Positions 40,501-49,538 of a stretch of DNA of 64,000 nt are shown in pieces. Origin of the DNA: Sphaerolaimus hirsutus (Eukaryota > Nematoda > Chromadorea > Monhysterida > Sphaerolaimidae); NCBI GenBank assembly GCA_964036195.1, contig OZ038459.1, positions 19,155,206 through 19,219,205 of the forward strand, read 5' to 3'. The notes under the pieces were generated by a model, which was not told the DNA's origin, did not search any database, and was given only the letters and a program-made list of their open reading frames with translations. How positions within the stretch are numbered: the stretch's first letter is position 1; every line of letters starts with the position of its first letter. Position numbers and translations under genes: made by a program.

Positions 40501-42382
40501 TCATCCATTCGCGCATGTTGAAATTTGCTCTGGCAAAAACAGCTTTAATTAAACGATAGAGCTGTATTGCATATTTGTCATCATCTACGCTGATAACTAA
40601 ATTATCAACGTAAATGCTGTTAAGCAACAGCTCCAGTTTCATTCGTTCATTGGTTTCAGCGGGATGCATGTGAGCTAATTCCGCTTCTAGGTGATATTTG
40701 ATAACAGTTGACAAAATGGATGGACTGCATGTGAGACCAAACAGCACCCTTGTGAATTGCATCATTTGAATATTGTCTTCATGAGATGGAATGGTGTCAT
40801 CACGCAGCCAGTAAAATTTTGTGAAAGCGCGTGATTTTGGGTGAAGAGCAATTTGTAAAAATGCTTTCTCAATATCTGCTAATAACACCACTTTTCCGGC
40901 TCTGAAGCGAAGCATTAATCCGAGCGCCAGTGGTGTGAGAACTGGGCCTCGGAATAAGCAATTATTGAGACTTGGCTTGCCTGCAGAACCATCATACACT
41001 ATTCGACATGTTGTCGATCTGCCAGGTGTGAGGACAGGTTGGTGAGGTAAGATATGTTCTTGCAAACCATCTTGTGAACCATAAACGGGTTCGATGACAC
41101 CCTTGTGAAGTTGATCTGAGATGACTTTCGCGTATGTAGCGAATAAATCGGGATCTTTTCGAAACCGTTTCAACAGTGACAGAAAGCGACGAAATGCTTC
41201 TGCATTGTTGGTTGGCAATTCTTGAATGGTTGATTTGAATGGCCAATCCACGCTATAGCGACCAGTTTCTGGATCAAGAGTAATTGATTCCAGAATTAAC
41301 TGTTCAGCTATGTCGTCATCATGTGATAAGGGATCATCTGTGATACCTATTGACTCGAGACTGTGAAATTGAAATAATGTCTCTTGGCCAACAGCAACAG
41401 CTGATGAAGCATGTGAACTGCATGAAACCATGAATTGATGTGGGGAAATGTCGGGTGTTGTGACAAATGATTGTGAGGACGCATTTCCGCCTAACATCAA
41501 TCCAAGTATTGATTCAACTATGATCAATCCAGATGGAAGTTCGATTTCTGTTGGTCGAATGTCGAACTTCCAATAATAGTCTTGACCAATGACTACATCT
41601 GGTTGACATAATTTGTGACAAAACTCTTCAGTCATTTCGGTCAATTCAAGCGGTTCCGCGAATTGTTCTTGTGCATGTTCACCGTACACAATATAAATGA
41701 CTGTTTTGTTGTCTTGTGACAAAGGAGGTGGGCACGCATATGTTGCCAAATTATCCACTGCACGTAAAGTGAGCGGAATTTGTAACATATTGCCCTTATT
41801 GTCGACATGTTTGTAAATAGGCATGACAGCCTCGACCAAAAACGTATTGACTGTGACAGGCGTTTTTGTCGCAAACACGTTCATTTGAAGAACAACATCT
41901 CCTTTGTTTTCAAAGTTATACTCATTTGCCACGGATGCTTTAATGTATGAATATTCGCATCCTGTGTCAAAAAATATTAACAAAGGGTCTGTGACTCGAT
42001 TTAGTTCAGCGTCTTTATTAATTAACGAAGCCTGGGCCACTTGCAAACGAACAATAGGTGCAAAATCGAACTCACATTCTTGTTCGGCCTGCTGCCTGGT
42101 AGCGGTGTTGGGGTTACCGTAACCCGCCTGTGCGCTCAGCACCTCCACCGTGGGCCTGTGACTAGGTTGAAGTGGCACCGACGATGACATTTGGTTTGGG
42201 TTGAGGTGTGGGTACACCTCGTACCGTTTTTGCTGGAAGCCGCGGATTTTAGCCTCGACAGTCTCCATATCTGTGCCTTCCTGGATGAGGTTGGCACGGA
42301 GCGTCGTCCACAGCTCGTTTTCGCTGTGATATTTGCGAGCTTCCTCTTGAGCTTTCGCCTGTTGCGCGTTAGCGGGCCTCGG
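34586..42382 (-). CDS. Pol-Env polyprotein of the BEL/Pao element (gag readthrough frame)
   Basis: This frame continues gag after the amber codon at 42383-42385; the first ATG after it is at 42268, from which 2560 codons are open. Numbered from that Met, the domains are: retropepsin DTGCEYSYI at about 101; reverse transcriptase with ADIEKAFLQIALHP and the active site YVDN near 553; RNase H beginning FCDASKDGYAVCA; integrase with an HHCC zinc region (HFHELAGHSG...CVTCRKAEG) and catalytic D, D, E (GIDYMGPL near 1186, WSDNAPAF, GVYERMVG); a DUF5641-type tail; then an envelope-like region. The Env part starts near Met1595 (37486) with a hydrophobic signal-like segment, is Cys-rich with several N-x-S/T sites, has a transmembrane segment near 2160-2180, and ends in a long basic cytoplasmic tail containing PPPY. 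Env-bearing BEL elements are known in nematodes and insects; the fusion class is not determined here. Confidence 0.93.
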   Translation of the reverse strand, partial: PRPANAQQAKAQEEARKYHSENELWTTLRANLIQEGTDMETVEAKIRGFQQKRYEVYPHLNPNQMSSSVPLQPSHRPTVEVLSAQAGYGNPNTATRQQAEQECEFDFAPIVRLQVAQASLINKDAELNRVTDPLLIFFDTGCEYSYIKASVANEYNFENKGDVVLQMNVFATKTPVTVNTFLVEAVMPIYKHVDNKGNMLQIPLTLRAVDNLATYACPPPLSQDNKTVIYIVYGEHAQEQFAEPLELTEMTEEFCHKLCQPDVVIGQDYYWKFDIRPTEIELPSGLIIVESILGLMLGGNASSQSFVTTPDISPHQFMVSCSSHASSAVAVGQETLFQFHSLESIGITDDPLSHDDDIAEQLILESITLDPETGRYSVDWPFKSTIQELPTNNAEAFRRFLSLLKRFRKDPDLFATYAKVISDQLHKGVIEPVYGSQDGLQEHILPHQPVLTPGRSTTCRIVYDGSAGKPSLNNCLFRGPVLTPLALGLMLRFRAGKVVLLADIEKAFLQIALHPKSRAFTKFYWLRDDTIPSHEDNIQMMQFTRVLFGLTCSPSILSTVIKYHLEAELAHMHPAETNERMKLELLLNSIYVDNLVISVDDDKYAIQLYRLIKAVFARANFNMREWMTNSPMVSEKIKPDDLNPKKSQYIKVMGLVYDHIEDTIAVPAPKKDFTLIVTATRRNLNKLLASTYNPIGVTAPALFRLKFRVSQIIQRCNITTWDELIEDPEADDLLDDLKRHLSSISQIKFPRSFHSFGIDVKAVTRPLELHVFCDASKDGYAVCAYLRQKAISPDEYGYEDDRYFSGFLTARTKLAPLPSKQGQPLTITRLELLGVTIGAQLIDYLHHELVELGGWKIHSNFLWTDSTVVIGWLYTAKPLATFVNNRVTKIHSLMSKHCIQICKVATKDNPADIASRGCTFDQLMIETMWFTGPTFLAEPLTSTMLDISQYQAQPVTEELAKGDTHISRPLYAGAVTSQPVSQPDSQPANALAQQVPVNLDPNLSQNVTPQNPFVESRQRHIPSNPFEIDIRRFSTLSKLLRTVVYLLRVKTYWLNRSMHKAAKRESEYLSKPITQADLNEAFRHVLRISQAEECASCISQAQLGKHHMLKWDAWNNLLYCVTRVSHKEHRNPSLFYYLPKTGWLTTLVVTHFHELAGHSGMLHTLADLREHCWLSSAKQVVAKILRKCVTCRKAEGGPFTLPDFHTLPVTRTQSQIKPFQHIGIDYMGPLVYSQNGTRHSQHILLLTCFSTCAIHLESTNSVSTADTIMALNRFISRRGMPDTIWSDNAPAFKNCVKMLPDVKWHFITANSPWQGGVYERMVGLVKRLLKKACGQRCLTWHEFLTVMLDVEFSVNTRPLSYLSNTDIGAAILRPIHFLWGTPPPCYMDEKRELELDSTTIEPMRKIPKEEWERMTDGSFNLTPSQIEKTYTLTPPRVNDVNCIDEIALNSVPEKDRDDITLLWDQIRHNREVLWYEWSRQYIDLLKDRAKNQRLKKGTINEAPKRGQVVLITDDKQPRGMWQMGRVHEIHVSSDGKIRAVTVLSSNGRRTRRSPSNLVPLEIDTEDGVEYQIDTEVKEDDNSQPSPDKGDDSQTDQSHQQSQSSQQDARRANPRRTCRYTGTYSFWGNVSHLMALTLLIQSKLANALTWTDQYHKTFNLCHKTRTGHAIQLPEKVTCHFPQVTAIEDIVVSIWTLRVQPQTTPIYRCFQQEHTIVTYMSLVGGKAMLPPEIIKNHRVTTYDCMIAYQNKTWKGEPLIKIGHALWSTNKSLHIDYCYFCHNLSNTVMNFHIEEGVVASLDGKKIVSEIQDLSHCNPQAGYCYDSDNGVSLWNATAFNKQCAFQEIGQFDAQYSQNHYIVEKLQAAFSVTWRSQQFPNNAECVPKDAKYIDQGSAFIQFLRYQLKKLKKPPTEKAPLHFKLAPNLDVGVFHLLTARQQYEVEKIAHLEQKQFGSIWQQLCHIRQTQLDIIHAIVTFNPTLGLRALLGRQNLYAEWHGDILMFWDCKPVTAEIIYFQHEYNNTCYKFLPVKVTNHPHIMFVAPGTNDLITHSPIDHCLMKDHKYYQLNDNSWANENGPTNLHVTKLPIELNWAGSWKPFTLNVSGSPGVSMTDIAFSIMAAHHHFQNLQRLEQQVTRSVDYIATKSNDPKAVQAYIAGIGQGVGAYFEGVGKELGHIIHGSVTGGASALDTLLTGPLQTAVNIILIIITIACIGYIGYVYMQWRLVTGRGMLPDIKGFFRRKGRKDRNPNKWEPCPFNKEKSVSDGDVTARRSRQAASTNPLCQTKPSHNRHNRQVRHSYFQSLSHPSNEFLHSNGFQDARYSLDRIPRSVIVPNAPKKSKWRRGRAGSQNLHPPASHNRRARHQTPDSQSPSLSQRKSQWKTRSLTASPCKSDSRDSLESQGSQVSRNCHTKHFRLYPKLFTNSITSIKNWSNQKLNDLKRSVTFLRQTPSQSDIELGEMEESHDQELDPPPYHLTNSTQSLHSVRPHSQPPMSPCYQANRLQHRSNGSPPSRRRRSSTRPTRSDKPLRGSPRNLRSSPTGRDDQRGPQKTRRPDTGKAASLRRMPSNPWTSIMRRAGKMPASKTPTICYHRSDESITGV
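34608..35759 (-). CDS. Overprinted 383-codon ORF on the Env tail of the BEL element
   Basis: A second minus-strand frame is open for 383 codons entirely within the transmembrane/tail part of the Pol-Env frame, ending 22 bases before that frame's stop. The predicted product starts inside the Env membrane segment, is rich in K/R/S/P in the first two thirds (for example GKIGKRRRRNRQKK), and ends in a strongly acidic tail (EEDAVEPMDEHHEEGRENAG). The Env frame here is also plausible, with a PPPY motif and Ser/Arg-rich tail, so both frames may be used, as for overlapping accessory genes of complex retroviruses. Expression would need splicing or internal initiation; the true start may differ. No homologue is recognised. 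Confidence 0.45.
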   Translation of the reverse strand: MYWVYWLCLHAVAARNRQGYAARHQGLFPKKGQKGQKPKQMGALPVQQGKIGKRRRRNRQKKPTSGFNKPALSNQTVTQSSQSSSSSQLLSKFVTPLKRVSPFKRLSGRSVQPRSDPPVGYSTERAEEIEMETGARRVTKPAPSCESQPQSSSPNARLTVTEPVTTEVTMEDAIPDREPLQKRLKRFAGVAGLPGEQKLSHQTFSFIPQTFHKFNNINQKLVKSKIKRSKKICDLPQTNTFTVRHRARRDGRKSRSRTRSPTVPFDQFNSITSQCTTSFTTSHVPLLSSQPLAASEQWQPTEPSKTIVDETDALRQAFERLAEESEKLPNWPGRPAGAPEDQAPGHGEGSQPEEDAVEPMDEHHEEGRENAGVEDADDLLPQE

Positions 42383-44323
42383 CTATTCGCCCATGTCGAG
42401 CAGGCCGTCCATGTCCAGCTGGTACAGCGTATTCTGTCTCCACCGGAAATCGTTTTCGTCCGGTGGGATTACACACACGCTCATCGGTTCCGTGTGTGAA
42501 GGCGGATACGATGGCGGTGCATGTGACGACGCCGCGCCCGTTGTGATTACCTGAGCATTGACAAAATTAGCGCTCGTTGTTTTGACAAAGGCTTTATTTT
42601 GTGAATTGTTTACCTGACGCCTGGCGGGTGCCTGTCTGGTAGGACAGAACGCCCCGTGATGCTGACCAATCTGGCGACAATAGTAGCAACTCAAGTGTTG
42701 AGTGCACTGTGCCGCTTGATGGCCTCTGCGCGTGCAACGCGTGCACACGTCGCCCAAAGCTTGCAACCGCTCAGTGCGCTCTCTCGGTGTGACGTATTGA
42801 GGGCAGTCGGTTGTGTAGTGCTCTTTGATGCCGCAGAACAAGCACTCGAATTTCGGCTTGCGATAGTCAGCAGCAGGTTGTGAGGACTGCTTTTGACTAA
42901 TCGCTCCGATCGCCGGAGTTCTGGGAGGTTGAGTGGAATTTTTATTTTTTCCTTGTGATTTACCAACGTTAGCGTTGGTACCAGCAAAAGCAACCGTATT
43001 GTGAATAGGTTTTGGTTTTGAAAAGGTATTTTGTGATTTATTTCCTTTTTTCTTTTGCTGTTGCCAACCTCCTCCATTTTGTGGCTTTTTTAATGATGAA
43101 TTTTGTGATTTCTGAACAACAGTTGAAGATTGTGAACTTTGTTGTTCAGTTTTCATCGCATCTAACCGAGCACGAGCGATGGTAGTTAATGCATCAACAA
43201 ACCTGACGACTGTGAGTTCGGTGTCGCCGGTTACAGCGGTGCGCATCGAATTCCGGTGTTCTTCTGTGACGGCAAGAACAATATTATCGGGAAGATAACC
43301 ACGAATTATTCTTAGCACTGCACCAGAATCAACACTTTCACCCCTTTCTTTAAGTTGATTGAGAGTTGACAAAAGGGTTCGTGTGAAATTTGTGAGAGAG
43401 TCTCCTCTTGACGAAGGCTTTTCGAGTGAATACAATTTATCCCAAAGAGCTGCTTGTACTCGATGCGTTTCACCAAAGTTTGATTGTAACATGGTGACCG
43501 CTGTGATGTAATCTCGACCATCACCTTTTAATCCGGCCAGCAGTTCTGCTGCTGGACCGGTAAGGCTGAGCTTGAGGTATGTATATTTCATACCCATTGA
43601 CAAATTGGCTCGGTCGTGAATTTGAGCTCGAAAAATCTCCCACCAAGCTGCCCATTCTAACGGATCACCATTATATTTAGCAAGCTCGATTTTAGGTAAC
43701 TTTAATAAAGTTTCCGGTTGTGAAGGTTGAGAACTACTTCCCATATTGACATTGTTGTAAGGGGGTTGTGAAGGGGGTTGAGTAGTTAAATCAACATTAA
43801 CATTTGACTGACCTTTCAAGGAAAGTATCAACCTTTCCGCGGATTTGATTTGCGCTTGGGCGGTTGCCATCCTCGATTCCAGCTCATCCATGAGCATCAT
43901 CGCGTTGTTCGAGCCCGAGTAGAGCGCGCGCTCCAATTTTGCGTTAGCGCTCTTTATCTCCTCGGCCACTCCGTCTTCGTCTCTGTCTAGGCTTGTGATG
44001 TAATCTTGGACAGTAGTTGTGAATTTGTCCATAGCCGTAGACAGGTCCGAGCGTTTCATCTCGGCTTGGTAACCGTAGGCCTGAAGTAATTCTAATACTT
44101 CCTCCGCCGCGCGTATGTTGACGGCGGCGGGTTGTGACTCGTCTTTGACAATTTTAGGAATCGGTTTGGATGTGAAACGCAGCACTCCGTTGCGCACTCC
44201 AGTCAACGCCCGGCTATGTTGAGTCAACGGATGAGCTGTGTCGAACTCATCAACGTTGCTCGCAGGCATAGCTGCGGCGGCCGCGGCGGCGCCTCGCTGA
44301 GTGCGTATGCGTTCGTCGGCCAT
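42383..44323 (-). CDS. Gag of the BEL/Pao element (646 aa)
   Basis: Structural protein of the virus-like particle. After a helical N-terminus comes a DUF1759-type capsid region (LPKIELAKYNGDPLEWAAWW, then TYLKLSLTGPAAELLAGL). Next are a Gln/Lys-rich linker and three consecutive CCHC zinc knuckles at about residues 494-561 (CLFCGIKEHYTTDC, CTRCTRRGHQAAQC, CYYCRQIGQHHGAFC). A PPSY motif at about 603-606 is a candidate late-budding signal. The ORF ends ...LLDMGE followed by TAG, directly in frame with pol. The ATG at 44323 is the first in the frame and follows the leader after the 5' LTR. Confidence 0.93.
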   Translation of the reverse strand: MADERIRTQRGAAAAAAAMPASNVDEFDTAHPLTQHSRALTGVRNGVLRFTSKPIPKIVKDESQPAAVNIRAAEEVLELLQAYGYQAEMKRSDLSTAMDKFTTTVQDYITSLDRDEDGVAEEIKSANAKLERALYSGSNNAMMLMDELESRMATAQAQIKSAERLILSLKGQSNVNVDLTTQPPSQPPYNNVNMGSSSQPSQPETLLKLPKIELAKYNGDPLEWAAWWEIFRAQIHDRANLSMGMKYTYLKLSLTGPAAELLAGLKGDGRDYITAVTMLQSNFGETHRVQAALWDKLYSLEKPSSRGDSLTNFTRTLLSTLNQLKERGESVDSGAVLRIIRGYLPDNIVLAVTEEHRNSMRTAVTGDTELTVVRFVDALTTIARARLDAMKTEQQSSQSSTVVQKSQNSSLKKPQNGGGWQQQKKKGNKSQNTFSKPKPIHNTVAFAGTNANVGKSQGKNKNSTQPPRTPAIGAISQKQSSQPAADYRKPKFECLFCGIKEHYTTDCPQYVTPRERTERLQALGDVCTRCTRRGHQAAQCTQHLSCYYCRQIGQHHGAFCPTRQAPARRQVNNSQNKAFVKTTSANFVNAQVITTGAASSHAPPSYPPSHTEPMSVCVIPPDENDFRWRQNTLYQLDMDGLLDMGE

Positions 44324-44601
44324 AGCACAGTTCGATCGATTTATTGCTTATTAGCAAAGTGGTAGCTAGCTGTGAACGAAATAAAATAATAAAAATAAAT
44401 ATTTTGTTACTTGTGACTTGTACTTGTAAAATCGTAAGTATTTATGCACGCGCTACTAACGATTTTGCGTCCAAAACCGTATTACCGTAACCTCGTGCGT
44501 GTGACTCAAGCTGTGAAAAACAATTTCCAATGAAATTTCGCGCGAGACGACTTAATTAGAGTGACCAATTAGTTTAATTAGTCACCCTGCTCGCTGCGCC
44601 A

Positions 44602-45703
44602 TGTAAAATAATACGGAACTTGATAAAGTGACTTGTGAACTAGCTCCTATTCCTAACCGAGGAAGAGGACAAATGTGAACAAGTGTAAGTTGACGTGAAG
44701 CGTCGTCTCTAGTTGACGTTCCGTTATTCTATCGAATGTGATTAGTTGAGTTGAAGTGAATTGACGTGAGTTAGTGTGAAGCAAATTTAGATTGTTTACC
44801 AAAGGTTTTGACGAACGTTTTTATTTAGACAATTTAAATACAAACAAATAAATGTAAATAAAATATATATAAAATTATACGTAAACAAAGGAATTAATTT
44901 ACAACTAAATTAATTACTTAAATAAAACGTAAAAGAAGCTCTAATTACCGGAGAAATAAGGCAATTTAAAGAGGGCACTTAATTACGACAAAAGGCGATA
45001 ATTAAGTGGCGCGGTTGTGAATAAAGCACCTCAAACAGCGCAGGTGTGAAATAAAGCACTGAGGTGACTTAAAGCACCAAGCGTTAAACTTAGCACCAAA
45101 AACAAGCGACTTAATAAAGTGACTACGGCGCTTATTTTAGATCCTAGGAAGAGATTCGTGTGAAGTTGACGAGGTTGCAAACACTGCCGATTTTAGCTGT
45201 GAAATCGGCTTTTAAGGGCCAGACCGATGGCGATTGGTTTGGCGCCAATCGGTCGGCTTTAATCTCCGATTTTTACCCAACATTTCCAATTGTGAAAGTT
45301 CAATCCTTGCCCGCTCGCTTCTCCGATGAAAAGCGAGCTAAACTGGCAAGATAGTGAAAATGTGAGCCAAGCCAGACAGCATTTGAAATGGCGCGCGGGC
45401 CCGGCCCCCCACTCGGGGCGGGCCCGCCGCTTAACATAAACATGACGGCGTATTTGCGTGCTGCTTGTCAAGGAAATGTGGCGGAATGTGAGAAATGACT
45501 AAGATCTAAATATGTGAGCGATGTGAAGCGCACGTTGTAAACAACATTGCTTGAGATATTAAATGGTGAATGTGAAGATGTTAAGAAAAGGAATGTGAAT
45601 ATGAATGAAATCTTAATAAGTTGAATTAATTAAATATAAAAGAGAACATAAGAACGTTAACTTAAATATTATAGGTTTTTACATTTTACAATAATGTTAC
45701 ACA
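44602..45703 (-). repeat. 5' LTR of the BEL/Pao element
   Basis: 1102 bp. Compared with the 3' LTR it carries an extra AGATT near 44790 and about six single-base changes. Followed on the plus strand by the target duplication GCGTC. Confidence 0.95.
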
Positions 45704-45708
45704 GCGTC

Positions 45709-46032
45709 TTGGTTCAATCGGAGGTTGATCAGCTGAGTTGACCGCCATCGTGGCACGCTGCCAACAAGTGAAAAAACTGCGCGGATGGATAAAAATGATT
45801 TTATGCAACATTGTATAGTATCCTCACATTTATAAAGTTGATAAGATGAATAAATACCAATAAATTACCGGTATTCGAGCAAGCGATCTCCTCCAAAAAT
45901 CACCAAATCGATTATCGATGTAGATTTATTATTTTATTTATTGCGATAAAGATTATGGTAAACATTGCGCAACAATATGACATCATAAATCACTATAAAA
46001 GTGCATGTAAAAAATACAAACCCGTTGAAAAA
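45709..46032. other. Downstream region of the Naiad element
   Basis: No ORF of note. It probably includes the 3' untranslated tail of the minus-strand Penelope-like element. The BEL insertion with its target duplication lies directly beside it. Confidence 0.35.
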
Positions 46033-48646
46033 TTAGCTGTACAAGACAGCCATTTTCCAAGTGTTTATTTGATCTAGGTCATAGATCCCATACTTGTAAA
46101 GCAAGGGTGTGTAAGTAGCGCAAAATTTTCCAAAATATTTATCCAATTTATTTACAGAGTAGCCATGGCTGACTAAAATATTTTTCAGATTAATTATACG
46201 GTTTTCTGCATCAGAATTTTCCGAACAAATTGTACAAAATCGAATAAGTTGTGCATACCAAACATTGTAACAAACACTTTCATGTAAATTTGTGTGTATA
46301 AACGGCATTGAAATTATTTGGAAATTGAAATCATCTGTTTTGTTAAACAGCTTTATTTTTTAAAAAGGATTAATAGTGATGTCTAAATCAAGAAAATGAA
46401 CTCGAGTTCCATTTTCAAAAGTTTCCTCATTTAATGTTAAAGCAGGGTCGTAAATCCTGCTAGCAATTTGCGTGAAATTAGGTAAGTTAAAGTAAAGTGT
46501 CATCAATGTATCTGACAACGCGGTTATGTAAAGAATGTGCCAGATCGCGATTATTTTTATCTCGCATAAAATTGAATTCCATGACAGCTAAAGTTAGGTT
46601 GCACAGTTCTGGTGAGACAGAACTGCCCATTATTATTCCAGTGACTTGCTTGAAAAGCATTTTACCAAATGAAACGTATGTCTCATTTAGCAAAGTTTTA
46701 AGCAGTTCAATTGTTCTGCTGCTACTGTAAATAAGTTCATCTTTGGAAGTGAGTTGATGAACAAATTTCAAAGTTGCCGAAAATTTAGTTACCACGTATA
46801 CTTTATCTTTCATAATCAACCTAATTAGGGTCGAAATATTGTTCAACACCGCATGATGCGGCAAGGCTGTATACGCATTGGAAAAGTCAGAGGAAGCTAT
46901 GAAGTTTAAGTTATCTAATTTTTGAACCATGTCAATAACTTCAGTACTGTTTGAGACTATCCAAAAACCGTTAAAAGCTGAATTTTCAACTGCCGCTTGA
47001 CAATAGCATTTAAAACGTTTTTGCACATCTACAAGAATTGTGTGTAAAATGAACGACAAACCATTTACAGTACTCGTTTTTGAACCAGCTATATAGCGGT
47101 ACTTAATCGGACTTTTATGAAACTTAGGTATCCCATAAAGTAATGGAAATTTCCTATCAAACCTGTTCAAGTCGCATCCAAACTCACAATTTATCTCCTC
47201 ATGCTTTTCCATCATTTCCTCAATAGTGTTGGTGTCAGTTGTAAAAAACTGATACGTTGAATTGCCAAAGTTGCGAGGCACATCTATCTGAGTTGAATCA
47301 ATACCAAGCTCCCGACAGTGCATAAGCACATAAAATCGCTGACACTGAAAAGCATAGGTGTTAGAAGCTTTATCAATAATTGTGACAATGTATTTTTGAT
47401 GCAATCTATTAAGTTCTTCTTTCAGGGAAGTTGACATATGCAAGTGTTTATACCTAGTTTCATCAACTGAGAAAGTGCGCATTTTGCACTTGATCGCTCT
47501 CAATCCCTTAAAGCGAAACTTTCTAAGTGCATTTGTGTCACTGCCCTCAATATTCAAAATTTTAGAAATTTTATCTAATATTTCCTCATATTTAAAATGA
47601 GTTTTTTGGAAGTCCGGATCAGGCGTCAATCTATAATTAGCGCCATAACTAAAAAGTTGTTTCAATCTATCATCATTAATAAAGTTGAGATCCCCAGTGA
47701 CGACGTGTCTGTGATGGGTGTCCCAGAAAGGCGACCCCTCCGAGCAATCACAAGAGCCGTTCAAAAAATTTTTTATTTTTGTAGAATCTAGTTCTTTCAA
47801 AAACTTTGAGTGGTTACAAAAAGTCAAACCAAGGGGCGCCGTATAGGACACCTTGAGCGACAATCTATCCATAAGTTTCTTTTGGTCAGGTGAAAGGTCC
47901 GAAAGGATTTTTGTCCTGGAAAACACCCCCACTGACAAACAGTCATCACTAGGGGTCTCATGCTTAATAAAGTGCTGTAAGAACTTAAAAACATCATTCG
48001 GTGATGATAAATTTACTATATCCATTTCAAAATTAGTGTGGTACTTTCCTAGGTGTTTCACAGGTCGATTCCTGTGATACCTTCGAAAACTAGCATCAAA
48101 ATAGGGTAAAGCGAATTTCTGAGATTTATCCAAATTTAACTTATCTATCAAACCTAGACCTTTTATCTTTTGATTTAAGCCAAATGGAAAAGATGTAAAA
48201 AGCACTCTTATCCAACCTGCTTCTATGTCCGTAAACAGAGCCGTTTTTCCATCCACATCAATGTCTGGAATTGACTCCAGAACACGTACTTTGACATTTT
48301 CAAAATTACAGGTCGTAGATGTAAAGTGTGAATACAATTTATTTGAATTTGAGCCGCGGTTAATAGCACTGCGATGTTGTGAAACCCTTTTGTGCAACGA
48401 ATGCTTGGTTTCACCTACGTATTGCAAACCACAGAAACACGTAATTACGTAGATAACACGTTTAGTGAGACAACAGGGGGGATTACGCGGATTGCTGTAC
48501 GTAAAACAAGATTTTGTAACTGTAGACTGGGTAAAACAAGTGTTATCGATTAAAAGGCAGGTGCGACAGCTGCACCGGCCACAACATAGTGTAGGCGTTC
48601 CTTTATGTCTGTCTACACAGGCAAACTCATTTTTTACAAAATCCAT
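46033..48646 (-). pseudogene. Naiad-type Penelope-like retroelement ORF: N-terminal GIY-YIG plus reverse transcriptase, frameshifted
   Basis: The main open part is 48646-46487 (719 codons). At its start lies a Cys cluster (CCGRCSCRTCLLI), then a GIY-YIG nuclease (VIYVITCFCGLQYVGETKHS, with the following R and H, and a conserved E in ...FTDIEAGWIRVLF). After that comes a Penelope-type reverse transcriptase (IDKASNTYAFQCQRFY, FPLLYGIPKFHKSPIKYRYI, ASSDFSNAYTALPH, and the active site RYIDDT). Canonical Penelope elements carry the nuclease after the RT; the order here is the permuted one of the Naiad/Chlamys group. The frame shifts by one base just after YIDD (about 46490), continues as LYFNLPNFTQIASRIYDPAL, meets TAA after ...DITINPF, and resumes in the segment ending at 46033 (PFIHTNLHESVCYNVWYAQL). 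This copy is therefore dead but only lightly decayed. Confidence 0.85.
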
Positions 48647-49538
48647 GCACCAAGCCTTCTTGCCAAACCAGCAACACAGCAGAAAATTTTCTGGGGGGGG
48701 CTGGGGGGGCTTGGGGGGGGGGCGGGGCTCGCGGGGGCAAAATATATAGGCTTTTTCAGTGCATAGAAGGCAGAAACGGGTAGATAGCTGGCCGATTGTG
48801 GGGATAGATAGGCAAAAATTTTACCTCCGGGATAGATACATAGCTGAGCGGCCTCTGGGATAGATAGATAGCTGGCGGATTTGGGGGGGGCAGCCCCCCT
48901 GGGTTGGGGGTAACCCTGGGGGCCAGGGGCAGCCCCCCTGGGTTGGGGGTAACCCTGGGGGCCAAACTCTTTCAGCCATCTATTCCTCCAGAGGAGAGAT
49001 TAGCTATGTATCCAACCCCCTGGAGGGTACAAATCTAGGATACCCACGCCCTACTTAGGGCACCAAGGGCCAAAAACAGCAAGGCGGACACGAACCAAGA
49101 GCGCAGCGAGGTGGCGGCGCACAGCTCGCAGCAGAAGAGCGGCAAGCGAGCACTGGAGAAACGAGTGTGTCCAGCGGCCGGCCGAAGCTCGTGGTACAGA
49201 AGAAAACACGGCCGCTCGAGCGAGATCGGCCAGTCGAAAGGCACCAGCTGAACTCTGCGCCATGAGCCAAGTTGGATCGGACTACTTATGAGCCAAGTTG
49301 GATCGGACTACTTATGACAAAGTTCCATGTTGACGGTTGCGTATTATATGAACGAGAGTAAATGCACTCAAAATCGCTAAAATTAACTCCATTTTACCAA
49401 TTTTCACCTTCCTAATAGCTATTTTCGTCTATATAGGTGGTGATATACCTATTAATAGCCTATTGTATTTGTGGCGATTTCGAAATAATTTCTGGTCCGC
49501 TGTTTTTGGCAAGCTGCCAATTTGTCATACGTGGTCAT
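48647..49538. repeat. G/C-run region between Naiad and a TIR element
   Basis: 48690-48740 has long G runs. 48890-48965 holds two tandem copies of a unit containing GGCAGCCCCCCTGGGTTGG and GGTAACCCTGGGGGCC. GATAGATAGCTGGC words occur in 48770-48880. 49262-49310 has a duplicated TGAGCCAAGTTGGATCGGAC. The segment 49310-49500 resembles 60730-60880 (AAAATCGCTAAAATTAACTCC there AAAATCGCTAAAATTAGCCTG), so both belong to a larger dispersed repeat. No gene is seen. Confidence 0.45.

Larger units (their letters stand above)
33406..45703 (-). mobile_element. Full-length, env-bearing BEL/Pao LTR retrotransposon
   Basis: 12.3-kb element on the minus strand. The LTRs at 44602-45703 (5') and 33406-34502 (3') read TGTGTAACATT...TATTTTACA on the coding strand. 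They differ by about six substitutions and one 5-bp indel over 1.1 kb, so the insertion is young. A perfect 5-bp target duplication GCGTC lies at 33401-33405 and 45704-45708, as expected for this superfamily. The 5' LTR is followed by a primer-site-like TGGCGCAGCGAGCAGGG. Coding order is gag (44323-42383), amber codon, pol then env in one frame (to 34586), plus an overprinted ORF (35759-34608). All recognised enzyme motifs look intact. Confidence 0.95.
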
